This document shows, piece after piece, positions 17,300 to 27,054 of a stretch of 34,759 nt of DNA. Below the pieces are notes generated by a model, which was not told the origin of the DNA, made no database searches, and was given only the letters and a program-made list of their open reading frames with translations. Source of the stretch: Chara braunii. Lineage: Eukaryota; Streptophyta; Charophyceae; Charales; Characeae. The position numbers and the translations under genes are program-made. How positions within the stretch are numbered: the first letter of the stretch is position 1; the number at the start of each line of letters is the position of its first letter. The DNA lies in assembly GCA_003427395.1 (NCBI GenBank), contig BFEA01000385.1, positions 1,349,229 to 1,383,987 on the forward strand. Reading direction: 5' to 3'.

Positions 17300-19680
17300 A
17301 AGCCAGGCTCTGTACCTCACGGCTTCACGCACCCTTCGGATTAAAGCCCGGAGTACGCCCCGAAACACAGACCTTAGCTGATCCGGGAAAGCGGGGACCA
17401 TTTTTGAATTTTGGGGATTAAATGCATGCATCTTTCGGAATTGCCCCTGTCCCCGTTCAAATCACTCCCGTGCGGACGATTAGCGACCATGCGGGGGAAT
17501 TCAAGAAACAGTTATGAATTTTGGTTGTCGGCATTTCAAATTTCCTTCGCGCGCGTGGCCATTCTTGAATTCTTGTTTGCCGCGCGAACTCGCTTCACGC
17601 TCTGCATGTGCTCGCCAACTCCCCTTCTTGCTAAGCGCTCCTCTCTGCGTACCCCTTCGTCTTCCCCCAAGCTCTTCGTCAGATCCTCACCTTACCCCTC
17701 AGCACGATTGATTGGTCGTTAGTTGGGATGTCCGGATAAATGCTGCAAAAGCGAACTTGGGCGCGCAGCTTGAACGACCACTCCAATTGAGCGAAATTTT
17801 TGATCGCCCCGCCTTCTTCGATCCTTCTGAACCTTCTTCTTTCTCCTGTCCTGCTCATCTACACCCCTCGCTGCCCGCATTACACGCTGGTGCCCCCCCG
17901 CCTTGTGCGCTATTAATTTACGAAGCCCCCTCCTCTCGCTGTCTTTGATCTCGGCTGCAATGCTGCGCAAGCTATGAGCGAAGACCACGGCGCCGAACAG
18001 GCTCAGCATGCCCAAGGAACGGGCAGAGTGACGGTGTGGGGTGGAACTAGTGGTAGACTTGTGGTAAGGCAGTCCGAGGGACTGAGCGATGGTGGAGACG
18101 GGAACGTGGCCAGCGGCAGGGCCTTGTGGCTATGGCTGGTTCACGTTCGGATTGGGCTGGTGGCTGAACACGCGGAGTGCCAGTCTTGATGGGATTTTTG
18201 AATAGCGAGGGGCTCGCTTCTTCTCCATCGCTGCTTTGTTCATGTGTCGTTTATGCTCAAACTAAGTGTGGATACTCAGTTGCATGCATGATGTTGGCTG
18301 TGAGTGTCTCTGGATGCCGAATGCTTCGCTGTTAGAACGTTTGTGCATGTATGAGTGCAAAACCATGGAGTGATGGTTTTGAGTGTGTTTGCGCACGCGA
18401 GTGAGGCTCTGGGGTGCATTGGGTCGCGAACGTCTTCTTGCATGTATGAGTACTGATGCCCACTGTTCTCCGACTAGCTGCCGATCTCCGCGCCGAGGGC
18501 GTGTGTGAGATCGTCGTCAGCCTTTTCCTCTCTCCCCTCTCGCACAGCAAGCGCCACATGTCAGTTTCTCCGCTCACTTGCGTTAATAGCCGGTAACCAG
18601 GGACGTCAGGCGTTGGCGTTTCATCGACCCGCCCGGCCTCTCTGCTACTTGACCATCGCCGTTTTTGCTACGGTGACGATTTTTGACTTGACGACGTCGT
18701 GGTCCGAGCTTGCGCTTTTGATAAGTGGGAGTGAGTGTGATAGGGCCCTTTGGGATTTGCATGGAGTTGAGGTCCGCGGTGCTGAACGTGAGTGCGGGTA
18801 ATTGCCCGTGCTCGAACCTCACGTCGATCCACTATAGCGATCTTCTGCCTTTTCCAATCACATACGAAGACGGTGTGTACTGCGATGCGGACGTGCTGAT
18901 GACACTGTTGCGAGTCAACCGGGTTCATCTTTATAATCCGTCTAAGGCTTGCCATATAGGAGGGAGTGGGTTTGTTCTGATCGATCGATTTTCTTTCCCC
19001 TCATTGATCTTGCCTTATACAGATTTGACGGTGCTCCCATGGTCAGCAGCCCACGCCACGTGGAAGCCTCAGCTTAACTGCTGTTGGTGTCGATTGGGAA
19101 ACTCGTGTTCCTGGTAGAGGCTGGTGCTGGGGTACGAAGGTTCGGTTCGATTCCCAGACCTCGCCCATAGCATGAGAGCTCTTCCGGCGAGCTTTCGAAC
19201 CTGGGCACTGCCGGCCCCGCCCCTGTCGGATGACGAGTCCCTCGGTCGATCGGATGAACCTCATGGTCCTGACTCAGATGTCTAGGAGGTCCCTGTTTCC
19301 TAGGTCCCTGCAGTAAGGTTGGCGTGAACCTGGCGCGAGAGAATCGGTAGATTCAGCACCTTTCCCTTTTCCTCCCCTTAACCGTTATTTTGCAGATGGC
19401 ACTTGAGGGCATGTGTGGTCCCAAGAACCGCGGCGGAGTGAAGTTTTGCTTACCCCGCCTGCCAGCACGTATTGACTGTCTGGACCTTCTTGGTTTTCCT
19501 TTCTTTTGTTTAGTCCTCCCGGTCGGCCATATCTTCTGAAACGATCTCGGGACTGAGGCAAGAATTTCCAGTTTCGTCCTGGAGATTCGACCCCCGCCCA
19601 AAATCCTCGGCCAGCCCCCAGTTACTCTGATGAGTATCTCCTCGGTACGAAACGCTGCGTGGGGCGTGAGGTTGCACATC
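17300..19680. other. About 2.4 kb of unassigned DNA between gypsy RNase H and integrase
   Basis: More GC-rich than the gypsy flanks. Many overlapping frames occur on both strands, none with a recognised domain. Because the gypsy pol reading stops at its left edge and resumes at its right edge, it is probably an insertion into the element, possibly another mobile element, but no terminal repeats or poly(A) were found. GGTTCGATTCC near 19143 resembles a Pol III B box, but no matching tRNA or A box is visible. Confidence 0.5.
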
Positions 19681-19689
19681 ACAGGCAAC

Positions 19690-20340
19690 TCAACAAGCAG
19701 GATAGAAAGGTGTGTGAGGAGTATCGAATGTCGGAGGGTTTGTTGTTCTCGAGTAAGGATGGGGTAGAGACCTCTGCTAATTTGCCAGCGTTTCACGTGA
19801 CTTGGTGTGAAGAGGGATGTGCATGATTATGTTGGGAGTCACCGGGTTCATCAACAAGCACATTTAGGCTTAATAAAGCCCCTTCCTACTTTTGGAGGAC
19901 CTCACCAGTCTCTAGCCATTGGCTTTATGGACACATTAGTGACCAGCAGGAAAGGAAACAATCAGATTTTTTGTGATACTCGACAGATTTATTGAATTTG
20001 CATGTTTCATGTACCACAAAGAAAAAGTTAGTCATAACTGAATCTGCTAATCACTTGATCAAAGATTTTGGATTACCCAAAAGTGATAGGGATGTGCGGT
20101 TTAAGGGGGAACTCTGGCAAGCCCTGGCCAAAAAGTTGGGTTCAGAACTGAAGATGACTTTAGACAATCGACCTGAAGCGAACGACCAAGCTGAGCGAAT
20201 GAACAAACAGGTACAGGAGCTTCTTGGGCATTAATAACCCCTGATCAACTTGATTGGGATATCAAACTGCCTCAGACAGTTTGGCTGCATAATAATGTCA
20301 TACACTAAGCAATGTGCCACTCATGCAAGGACAGTGGTAC
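19690..20340 (+). pseudogene. Ty3/gypsy integrase, decayed
   Basis: YRMSEGLLFSSKDG (19725) is the pre-integrase segment. Then come KRDVHDYVGSHRVHQQAH, IKPLPTFGGPHQSLAIGFMDTLVTSRKGNN, FGLPKSDRDVRFKGELWQALAKKLG, QAERMNKQVQELL, and, after a stop, DQLDWDIKLPQTVWLHNN. The DDE core: the first Asp position reads Gly (AIGFMD), the second Asp (SDRD) and the Glu (QAER) are present. Cys of the HHCC finger is also changed. Same orientation and order as the RT/RNase H at 15.4-17.2 kb, so it is very likely the same element. Confidence 0.85.
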
Positions 20341-20930
20341 AGGAGCTTCTTTCAACTCCGCTTGCTCATGATCGGTCGTCTTTCAGCTTTTGCATCTTGA
20401 CACTTATTTGCGTTCTCATTGCATGGTTCCTTGCAAGGTTACGTTCAGACAACTATAAACTCTGATTACATTTCCTTGCATTGTGGTGTCCACGAAGCAA
20501 CCAGCAGCCTCTGCATCAGGAACTGCCACGCAGGCAAAAAGCAGCTGTGGCAGACACTTTGCATTTTCCAGCTGAAGCTTACTTGACTTTCTCTTCTTCG
20601 TTCGGTATCGTTCAGTCTCAAAATTTTCCGGCAGCTAGCTAGCCCAAAATGCTCAACTGTCAGCTCTATGTTGCGTTCTGCCTCTCACACTCTATTGCTC
20701 ATTTGCTGATGGGCTGACTGCAGCCTAGCTAGCACGTATACAAAACATTCCACTCATCTACTCACCCACTCACCTCCTGGCAGTACAAACTCGCTGCTTT
20801 ATCCACACCTATTCAAATACAGAACTTACTCCCCCCCCCCCTTTATCTGCCCATCCCAAATCACCAGGTGCCTTGACTCTGCCACCCTCACTCTTGATGA
20901 CTGGCTGGCCTGCTGAGCTAGTGGCTGGTT
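20341..20930. other. Unassigned, downstream of gypsy integrase
   Basis: No gene recognised. A C(12) run lies near 20830. The gypsy chromodomain or LTR could not be recognised. Confidence 0.45.
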
Positions 20931-20939
20931 ATACATAAC

Positions 20940-21290
20940 TTCACCCACTCATTCACCTTCTCACTCTGCTACTGACTCACTACTCTCATCTGCTCACTCG
21001 CCTATTCACTCGCCCGGACACTCGCCTGACACTCGCCTATTTTCTCGCCCACACACTCGCCTACTCACTCAACTACTCGCTCATCTTCTCACTCAAGTAC
21101 TTACTCACCTACTCACTCAAGTACTTACTCACCTACTCACTCAAGTACTTACTCACCTTGTCACTCAAGTACTTACTCACCTACTCACTCAAGTACTTAC
21201 TTGCCTACTCACCTACTTGCTCACATAGTTGCTCACCTACTCGCTCACATAGTTGCTCACCTACTTGCTCGCCTACAAGTTCACCCATGG
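20940..21290. repeat. CTCA-rich minisatellite with a 24-bp unit
   Basis: The core at about 21085-21205 repeats CTCACTCAAGTACTTACTCACCTA (24 bp) about five times with small changes, passing into a related unit CTCACATAGTTGCTCACCTA at 21217-21270. The wider region is made of ACTC-rich variants. The open frame it creates (SLKYLLTY repeats) is a composition effect. Confidence 0.85.
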
Positions 21291-21672
21291 ATGCAACGAC
21301 TAGCATAATCACCTGCTCACCAGCTTACACCGTTCTCACTGAGGCAGCCTCTCATCAAGGAAGCATGGACAGGCTTCAACTGAAGTGTGCTCTGTATTAT
21401 TCAGTCCCTTCAGCATTGTTCAATTCATTATATGGTGCTACTCCTCCTGGTCAGGAGGACAGTGGCAATGCAACACTCCTGTTGGAAACACCAATAAACT
21501 ACCACTCATTTGTCCACTTATCTGCCATTGACGATCTGCCTAACCTTGTCCAGCCCCCAAATCGGTTTCTGCTTTTTTTTTCACCATTCAGTGGCATTCA
21601 CAGAAAATCTCGCATGTGCACTGGACGCTTCACAGCGTTTGTGAATCCCTGAGACAACACAACATCCAGTCA

Positions 21673-21700
21673 TACACACACACACACACACACACACACA
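21673..21700. repeat. (CA)n microsatellite
   Basis: About 14 CA units, uninterrupted. Confidence 0.95.
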
Positions 21701-21913
21701 AATTGTGAGGGATGACGCAAAAGACATGAAATGGAATGAGACAAAACAGAAAAAAGAACAAAAAGCTCTCAAAACACAACAAAGAAATCAGAACGAAAAC
21801 TATAAAACGAAATTGAACAGAATACAACTCAAATCTGATCCTAGTTCATTCATGAGCCACTCCTCAAATCTGATCCACTGCCTTCCATCACGACTGAAGA
21901 CGAAGTGCCATGT

Positions 21914-22005
21914 GAAGAAGAAGAAGAAGAAGAAGAAGAAGAAGAAGAAGAAGAAGAAAGAAGAAGAAGAAGAAGAAGAAGAAGAAGAAGAAGAAGAAGA
22001 AGAAG
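21914..22005. repeat. (GAA)n microsatellite
   Basis: About 30 GAA units with one AAG slip near 21958. It directly abuts the LINE-C remnant on its right. Confidence 0.95.
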
Positions 22006-22006
22006 G

Positions 22007-22770
22007 CTCCCTTGTATTGCGGATCGTGGTCCACCCCAGGCCTGCCTGAAGATATCTTGCACTGCCTGTTGGCTTGCCCAAGAGCCGCTCAGCTTTGGAC
22101 TAAAGCCAAGGCCTTTTGGGCCTCTCTATCAGCGGCGCCTTTCCCTTCTGGGCCGGCAGCGTTGCTTACTGGCCTGATGGAGCCCCCATTTCCCGAACAC
22201 TGGGAAAAAGAACGCTGTATCGCAGATTCCGGCCCTTCACCCTATGGGCAATGTGGAATCGGAGCTGTAAGGAAATGTTAGATGCACAACTGGTGGCCGC
22301 GGAGAAGGCATGGTCCGGCATTGCCTTGCTGCTGCAGGATGATTATCATTCCAATTGGGCAAGGGCGAGACAGCAGATCAGGAGGGACCCCACTAGACGG
22401 GAGGAGATCACCGACAACTTCAAATGCCATGTGCTGGGAAGAGGCAAGGTGGGGACCATCTCAGCCGCTACACTCCGCCTTAACCGGCTGGCGGGCCAGC
22501 AGCTGGGAATGGAGGGCGGCTCCCTGGAGTCTCCCCAAGCGTCGGACGTCGACGTACACTCGGGATAACTGCCCCTGACGTCTGGTGGCAAGGGACACAC
22601 AGTGGTTTCACTGAGTGCCACAACAAACCACGGGCAGGCCGGTCACAGGCCACGCCGTGGAGTGGCCCGGGGTCCCCCGAGGCGCCCTGCCACAGAGCGC
22701 TGGGGGTGGGCTCTCGAGAGAGGTCTACAGTGATATTTTGTGGGGAAGTATATGCAGGGGTAGACAGGGC
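22007..22770 (+). mobile_element. LINE-C: 3' part of a third LINE
   Basis: Plus strand. LPEDILHCLLACPRAAQLW (22036 on) is the H-x4-C end of a zf-RVT finger; after a frameshift near 22205 it continues TLWAMWNRSCKEMLDAQL and a basic C-terminal tail (RQQIRRDPTRREEI) to a stop at 22566. The remaining 200 bp look like 3'UTR. It is 5'-truncated at the (GAA)n tract, and its 3' end runs straight into plastid-derived DNA with no poly(A). Confidence 0.72.
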
Positions 22771-22774
22771 GATG

Positions 22775-22941
22775 GAGCCGCCTGCCATTACTTGATCCAA
22801 GCCATAAATTCGTGCAATTCCGTCACCAACTTGAAGAACTGTGCCAATATTAACAATTTTTACTTTTTGGTCATATTCTTCGATTTTTTTACGGATGATA
22901 CTGCTGATTTCAGCGGGTCTAATACCAATATTACTCACCAT
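22775..22941 (-). pseudogene. atpA: Plastid atpA 5' fragment (NUPT)
   Basis: On the minus strand it reads from a Met at 22941: [18 protein letters not shown], then [21 protein letters not shown] and LDQVMAG. This is the N-terminus of the CF1 ATP synthase alpha subunit and is closer to the plastid than the mitochondrial form ([24 protein letters not shown]). About 55 of some 500 residues remain; beyond 22775 the sequence becomes unrelated, GC-rich DNA. It is not functional; it is plastid DNA in the nucleus unless the assembly joined organelle reads. Confidence 0.9.
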
Positions 22942-23098
22942 TTGTATTTTTTACTTTATTTACATGTATTTTATTTATAAAAGTTTCTTATGATTTTTCA
23001 AATTCTACTAGAGTGAAATTGAATTACTTATAGATTAGTTGAAACTTGAAAATTGTTAAAAAATAACTCAATTTTATAATCGATCATTTCTACTTGCA
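22942..23098 (-). other. AT-rich plastid spacer upstream of atpA
   Basis: About 155 bp, strongly AT-rich and adjoining the atpA start, in sharp contrast to the GC-rich DNA on both sides. It fits the atpF-atpA intergenic region of a plastid genome. Ends abruptly at 23098. Confidence 0.7.
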
Positions 23099-23115
23099 AT
23101 TGGCCCGCCAGATTA

Positions 23116-23189
23116 TTGAAAAACTGGCGGCCTATTTGGGCCGTCGATCTGGTGAGATCTGCGGCCCAGATAGGCCGCCCGTTTTTGAA
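23116..23189. repeat. Inverted repeat / hairpin at plastid-nuclear junction
   Basis: GGCGGCCTATTTGGGCCG (23126-23143) pairs with CGGCCCAGATAGGCCGCC (23162-23179), 17 of 18, with an 18-nt loop. Pairing extends outward through TTGAAAAAC / GTTTTTGAA with one mismatch, giving a stem of about 27-28 bp. Unassigned family; it could be a short foldback element sitting at the break in plastid DNA. Confidence 0.8.
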
Positions 23190-23424
23190 CATTCGGGCAG
23201 GAAACCACCCGAAGTTCTTGGCGGCGATCCAAACCTTCCCCAGGCACAGCCCCTACCACCCCGCCTCCTGCCTCCAGCTGCTTTCGAACAGCAGGACCCG
23301 TCACTTCGACACTTCGTCGAAAGTGAACGAGGTCGAGACTGCGTCTCCCCCCCCACGTCCGCCCCGGCCTCGGAAGGTAAGTCTTCCTTTGTTGTTCTCT
23401 GTTTCTTCTTCTTCGTACTATCTT

Positions 23425-23459
23425 CTTCTTCTTCTTCTTCTTCTTCTTCTTCTTCTTCT
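23425..23459. repeat. (CTT)n microsatellite
   Basis: About 11-12 CTT units, uninterrupted. Confidence 0.95.
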
Positions 23460-23489
23460 GGCAAAGCCGAACTCGGAAGTTTGCACAGT

Positions 23490-24001
23490 AGAGAGAGAGA
23501 GAGAGAGAGAGNNNNNNNNNNNNNNNNNNNNNNNNNNNNNNNNNNNNNNNNNNNNNNNNNNNNNNNNNNNNNNNNNNNNNNNNNNNNNNNNNNNNNNNNN
23601 NNNNNNNNNNNNNNNNNNNNNNNNNNNNNNNNNNNNNNNNNNNNNNNNNNNNNNNNNNNNNNNNNNNNNNNNNNNNNNNNNNNNNNNNNNNNNNNNNNNN
23701 NNNNNNNNNNNNNNNNNNNNNNNNNNNNNNNNNNNNNNNNNNNNNNNNNNNNNNNNNNNNNNNNNNNNNNNNNNNNNNNNNNNNNNNNNNNNNNNNNNNN
23801 NNNNNNNNNNNNNNNNNNNNNNNNNNNNNNNNNNNNNNNNNNNNNNNNNNNNNNNNNNNNNNNNNNNNNNNNNNNNNNNNNNNNNNNNNNNNNNNNNNNN
23901 NNNNNNNNNNNNNNNNNNNNNNNNNNNNNNNNNNNNNNNNNNNNNNNNNNNNNNNNNNNNNNNNNNNNNNNNNNNNNNNNNNNNNNNNNNNNNNNNNNNN
24001 N

Positions 24002-24070
<69 letters not shown>
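23490..24070. repeat. (GA)n microsatellite around a 490-bp assembly gap
   Basis: (GA)n precedes N at 23512-24001 and resumes for about 35 units after it. The gap is probably unresolved (GA)n, so its true length is unknown. Any reading frame crossing it is meaningless. Confidence 0.95.
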
Positions 24071-24071
<1 letters not shown>

Positions 24072-24095
24072 AAAGTAGTGGGCGCGAGCGGGGGT

Positions 24096-24109
24096 AGAGG
24101 TGACGATGA

Positions 24110-24143
<34 letters not shown>

Positions 24144-24553
24144 AAGCGGATGATGGAGGATGACATCATGGACAGTGGATGATGATGGTGATGACGATGG
24201 TGACGACGACGACAGAAGATGATGGAGGATGACATCATGGACAGTGGATGATGATGAGAGAGAGAGAGAGAGCAAAGATAGTGGGTGCGCGCGGGGGGTA
24301 GAGGTGACGACGATGACGACGACGACAAGCGGATGATGGTGATGGAGGATGACATCATGGACAGTGAATGATGATGATGATGGAGGATGACATCATGATG
24401 ATGGTGACGACGATGACGCCGACGCCGACGAAGGATGACATCATGATGAAGGTGACGACGATTACGAAGGATGACATCATGATGAGGGTGACGACGACGA
24501 CCGCGACGGTGACTACGATGATGACGACGACAACGGCGATGACGATGATGATG

Positions 24554-24584
<31 letters not shown>

Positions 24585-24604
24585 CGACGACGACGATGAT
24601 GATA

Positions 24605-24641
<37 letters not shown>

Positions 24642-24651
24642 CGATGATGAC

Positions 24652-24683
<32 letters not shown>

Positions 24684-24705
24684 GGAGGAGGAGGAGGAGG
24701 AAACC
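24096..24705. repeat. (GAC/GAT)n satellite with embedded longer units
   Basis: About 600 bp built from GAC and GAT triplets. Longer units such as GGAGGATGACATCATG plus GACAGTG recur near 24155, 24219, 24345 and 24383, showing that longer blocks were duplicated as well. A second small (GA)n lies at 24253-24272. Frames read as poly-Asp, poly-Met or poly-Ser and are not genes. Confidence 0.93.
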
Positions 24706-24875
24706 CCTGAAATGCAGCCCACCCTCAACTCATGAATTTTCACCCCCCCCCCCCCCCACCCCCCCATGAAAAAAAAATTTGCATATCAATATTTCTCTGC
24801 GGATTCGGGGAGATCTCGACAAGCGCAGTCCAACCCCATCATCAAAATTAAAAAAAAAATAAAAATGGACCCCGT

Positions 24876-25220
24876 TTTGGCCCCAACCGGAATTCCGGTT
24901 GGACCACCAGGGTTCCAACCGGCCCAGTTGGGTCCGGTCCGGTCCAACCGGCCGGTGCCCGGTGCAGCCCTGGATTGAAAAGAAGGAATTGATTTATGCT
25001 GCAGATCGTGACTCTCAAAATTTAGAAGAATAAAAAAACATAGCTATTCATCTGGAAGAACAACGTTTGATTTTTTTGGGGGGCCGGGAGGCCTCCACGA
25101 CCTGCATGGAAGAACAGCGAATTGCGCAATTTGCAACCGGTGGGGAACCGGTGCTCTCCACCGGCCGGCACCACCGGCCCGGTTCCGGTGGGGGAAGGGG
25201 GCCCCGGTGGGACCGGAAAT
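24876..25220. repeat. Two CCGG-rich blocks around an AT-rich patch
   Basis: 24885-24965 and 25125-25215 are dense in AACCGG, CCGGTCC and ACCGGT motifs. Between them 24973-25077 is AT-rich and resembles organelle DNA in composition; on the plus strand it reads KKELIYAADRDSQNLEE then stop. I could not assign this peptide. The right block runs straight into plastid atpF. Confidence 0.65.
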
Positions 25221-25224
25221 TCAG

Positions 25225-25413
25225 CCTTGTTTCAATCTCTATTTGAGTAGAACCTTGAATTAGAATTTCATGAGCCTTCAATTTGGCTTTTTCAAAATCT
25301 AAATTTGCTTGCTTGAGCTTTTCTGTAGCATCTTTATATCGTTGTTCAGCATCGCAAATACTATCTAATATCATCTCTTTGCGTTTATTTAACAAATTGC
25401 TTGTTACTTCATT
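25225..25413 (-). pseudogene. atpF: Plastid atpF exon 2 fragment (NUPT)
   Basis: On the minus strand it reads EVTSNLLNKRKEMILDSICD, then AEQRYKDATEKLKQANLDFE and KAHEILIQGSTQIEIE. This is the coiled-coil start of the CF0 ATP synthase subunit b (LL..RK..I...I..AE....A...L..A), which forms the peripheral stalk. About 60 residues stay open. The downstream half of exon 2 is missing, replaced by the CCGG-rich block. In plastids atpF lies just upstream of atpA on the same strand, and that is the relation here (atpA at 22.9 kb, minus). Confidence 0.85.
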
Positions 25414-25700
25414 ATTGAAATAGGAAGATTCTTCGTAATTCTCCCTTTCTTAGATCCGTACACAAGTCTTTGAATTCATACGGCTCAATTAGCAATTTAC
25501 GAATGGTAGGAAGGACATGGCTTAGAACCCGTGAGCGAACAGTGTTATTAGGGGCGAGGGGGTACCCAACTTGGCTAAGGTGGCATCTGCCTCGGGTCCC
25601 CAGGGGTCCCGTAAAAAGCATAACACTGGGTAATGTTCCCAGATCCGGTCTTTATGTGGGGAGGCCGGCCCCTCATTTCCTTTTAATTAATGGAAAGTTT
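25414..25700 (-). other. 3' part of atpF group II intron, with domain V
   Basis: On the minus strand GAGCCGTATGAATTC (25486 downwards) through GTGTACGGATCT (25452) has the length (about 34 nt), the AGC triad and the closing stem of group II domain V. About 38 nt follow, able to form a domain VI-like stem (GAAAGGGAGA with TCTTCC.ATTTC), ending in AT just before the atpF exon 2 frame. This is the place of the conserved streptophyte atpF intron. Sequence up to about 25700 is probably the rest of the intron's 3' half; its left limit is uncertain. Confidence 0.75.
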
Positions 25701-26169
25701 CTTTGAATAAAACAAGTGGATGCCTGTCGCGTCCGCGGCGGGGGCCAAGAGCAAGGGTGTTGTTGATCATTTGGCGAGCTGCTGCAACCCACGAGGGTTT
25801 CTGGATTTGGCGACCTTGAACCCTCCACCCCCTGGGTCTTAAAGCAGTCCTTCAACTTGCCAGACTACCATCAACAGGACGGCACTCACGGCCTCATCAT
25901 TGGAGAGAAACGGGCGGTTATCCCTTTGTCCCTCAGCCTACCCGGCCTCCTCTTACCTTAGCTCGTTCTTTTCCCCTCCCTGCGGCCCTCCCACATCTAC
26001 TGTTGATCTGTTTGTTCCTTCATCAGGCGTTCCCTCTCACACTGCACCCGTTTTACGAACACCCCCTCACTCTCGCGTAGCTCCCCGTTGTCTACAGCTC
26101 CTCGCTCTGTGCCTCTCTTGCCAGCACCCCCAGTTAGGCCATTCACTGCTGATCTGCTTTGAGAAGCGG
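25701..26169. other. Unassigned
   Basis: No gene recognised. A C/T-rich interval from 25915 to 26130 gives open frames without motifs. Confidence 0.5.
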
Positions 26170-26377
26170 GTAAACCACTAGTTCCTTTGCCGCGTGGGAA
26201 AATAGCGGGCCTCGGGTGGGCCTCCGACCTTTTCGGATGGCCAAAACGAAACGACCGCCGCCGATCAGATTTATCAATGGCAGCCGCCGTCGGACCCAGC
26301 CTCCAAATTTTCAGGACTTTGGGAAAGCTGCCAGTTTTCCCTAATTTCCCAACACTGCGGGAGGTACTAGTGGAACC
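26170..26377. mobile_element. TTAA-family MITE (copy 7)
   Basis: Left end GTAAACCACTAGTTCCTTTG, right end reversed GGTTCCACTAGTACCTCCC, so TTAA is mutated on both sides. The interior carries AAACGAAACGAC, then GCCGCCGATCAGATT, shared in opposite orientation with copy 8 at 28743. No ORF. Confidence 0.75.
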
Positions 26378-26394
26378 AAAAATAAAACAGGGCA

Positions 26395-26445
26395 ACCAAA
26401 AAAAAAAAAGAAAAAAAAAAGAAAAAAGCTGAAAAAAAAAATCCC
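26395..26445. repeat. A-rich tract
   Basis: Runs of A broken by single G/C. It could be the remains of a retro-insertion tail but has no attached body. Confidence 0.6.
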
Positions 26446-27054
26446 CAAATACACTCTCCAGTGCTGGGGGGGTTAAAACAGGGCTGAAAAGTGGGGGTCC
26501 CTGTTAACTGCTTGTGTCGTCTTTTGGGTTCCCAATCCGAAGTTTGTACCTCGTTGCATCACTTCCTCTCTGAAGCTGCTTCCGGTAACTGGTGCTGTAT
26601 CTCTGCTGATATTGAGAAAGCCGCACCAGCATGGCCGGTATGCCTTCTGCAAGGGGGTTTACACCAATATTTCCAATACAGACTTGACATCTGACATTCG
26701 GGAGCACGAATGCCTTGTCTGAAAATCCCAGCATATCCACCAACGTCACACAGCTAAAGCCCAATCAACCCCCCTCTCCCTCTCTCTCTGTGCTTTTGGC
26801 CACAGATGGCCGCACTGCATCTCACTGCCACCATCTCCTCCACGCTCTCGCTTGCAAACAGACTCACTTGTCTTGTTTCCCGTTGTTCCACCTTCGTTAC
26901 TGGAGACATGCTCATCTCCAGTTGGCCATGCCACCGCCACCACACCTCTTATCGTGTATCATCGCCCAACCTTCTGACAGTTGGAACCCCATTTCGGGAT
27001 GGTCGAACCGGTGAACCATTCAGGTCGAATGGGACAGAGGGCTCGTAGTACCTA

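Noticed and set aside
17411-18189. Several plus-strand open frames near 17.4-18.2 kb as genes
   Set aside because: Overlapping frames on both strands, no motifs, no splice-supported structure.
19120-19170. tRNA-derived SINE or tRNA gene from a GGTTCGATTCC box
   Set aside because: No A box, acceptor stem or cloverleaf could be drawn around it.
23094-24358. Long open frames across the N gap on both strands
   Set aside because: They are made of (GA)n, N and GAC/GAT triplets; no real protein can be inferred.
24383-24490. TGACATCA motifs as bZIP/CRE-like sites
   Set aside because: They recur because they are part of the satellite unit, with no promoter nearby.
24368-24769. Met/Thr-rich and Ser-rich frames
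   Set aside because: Translation of the GAC/GAT satellite.
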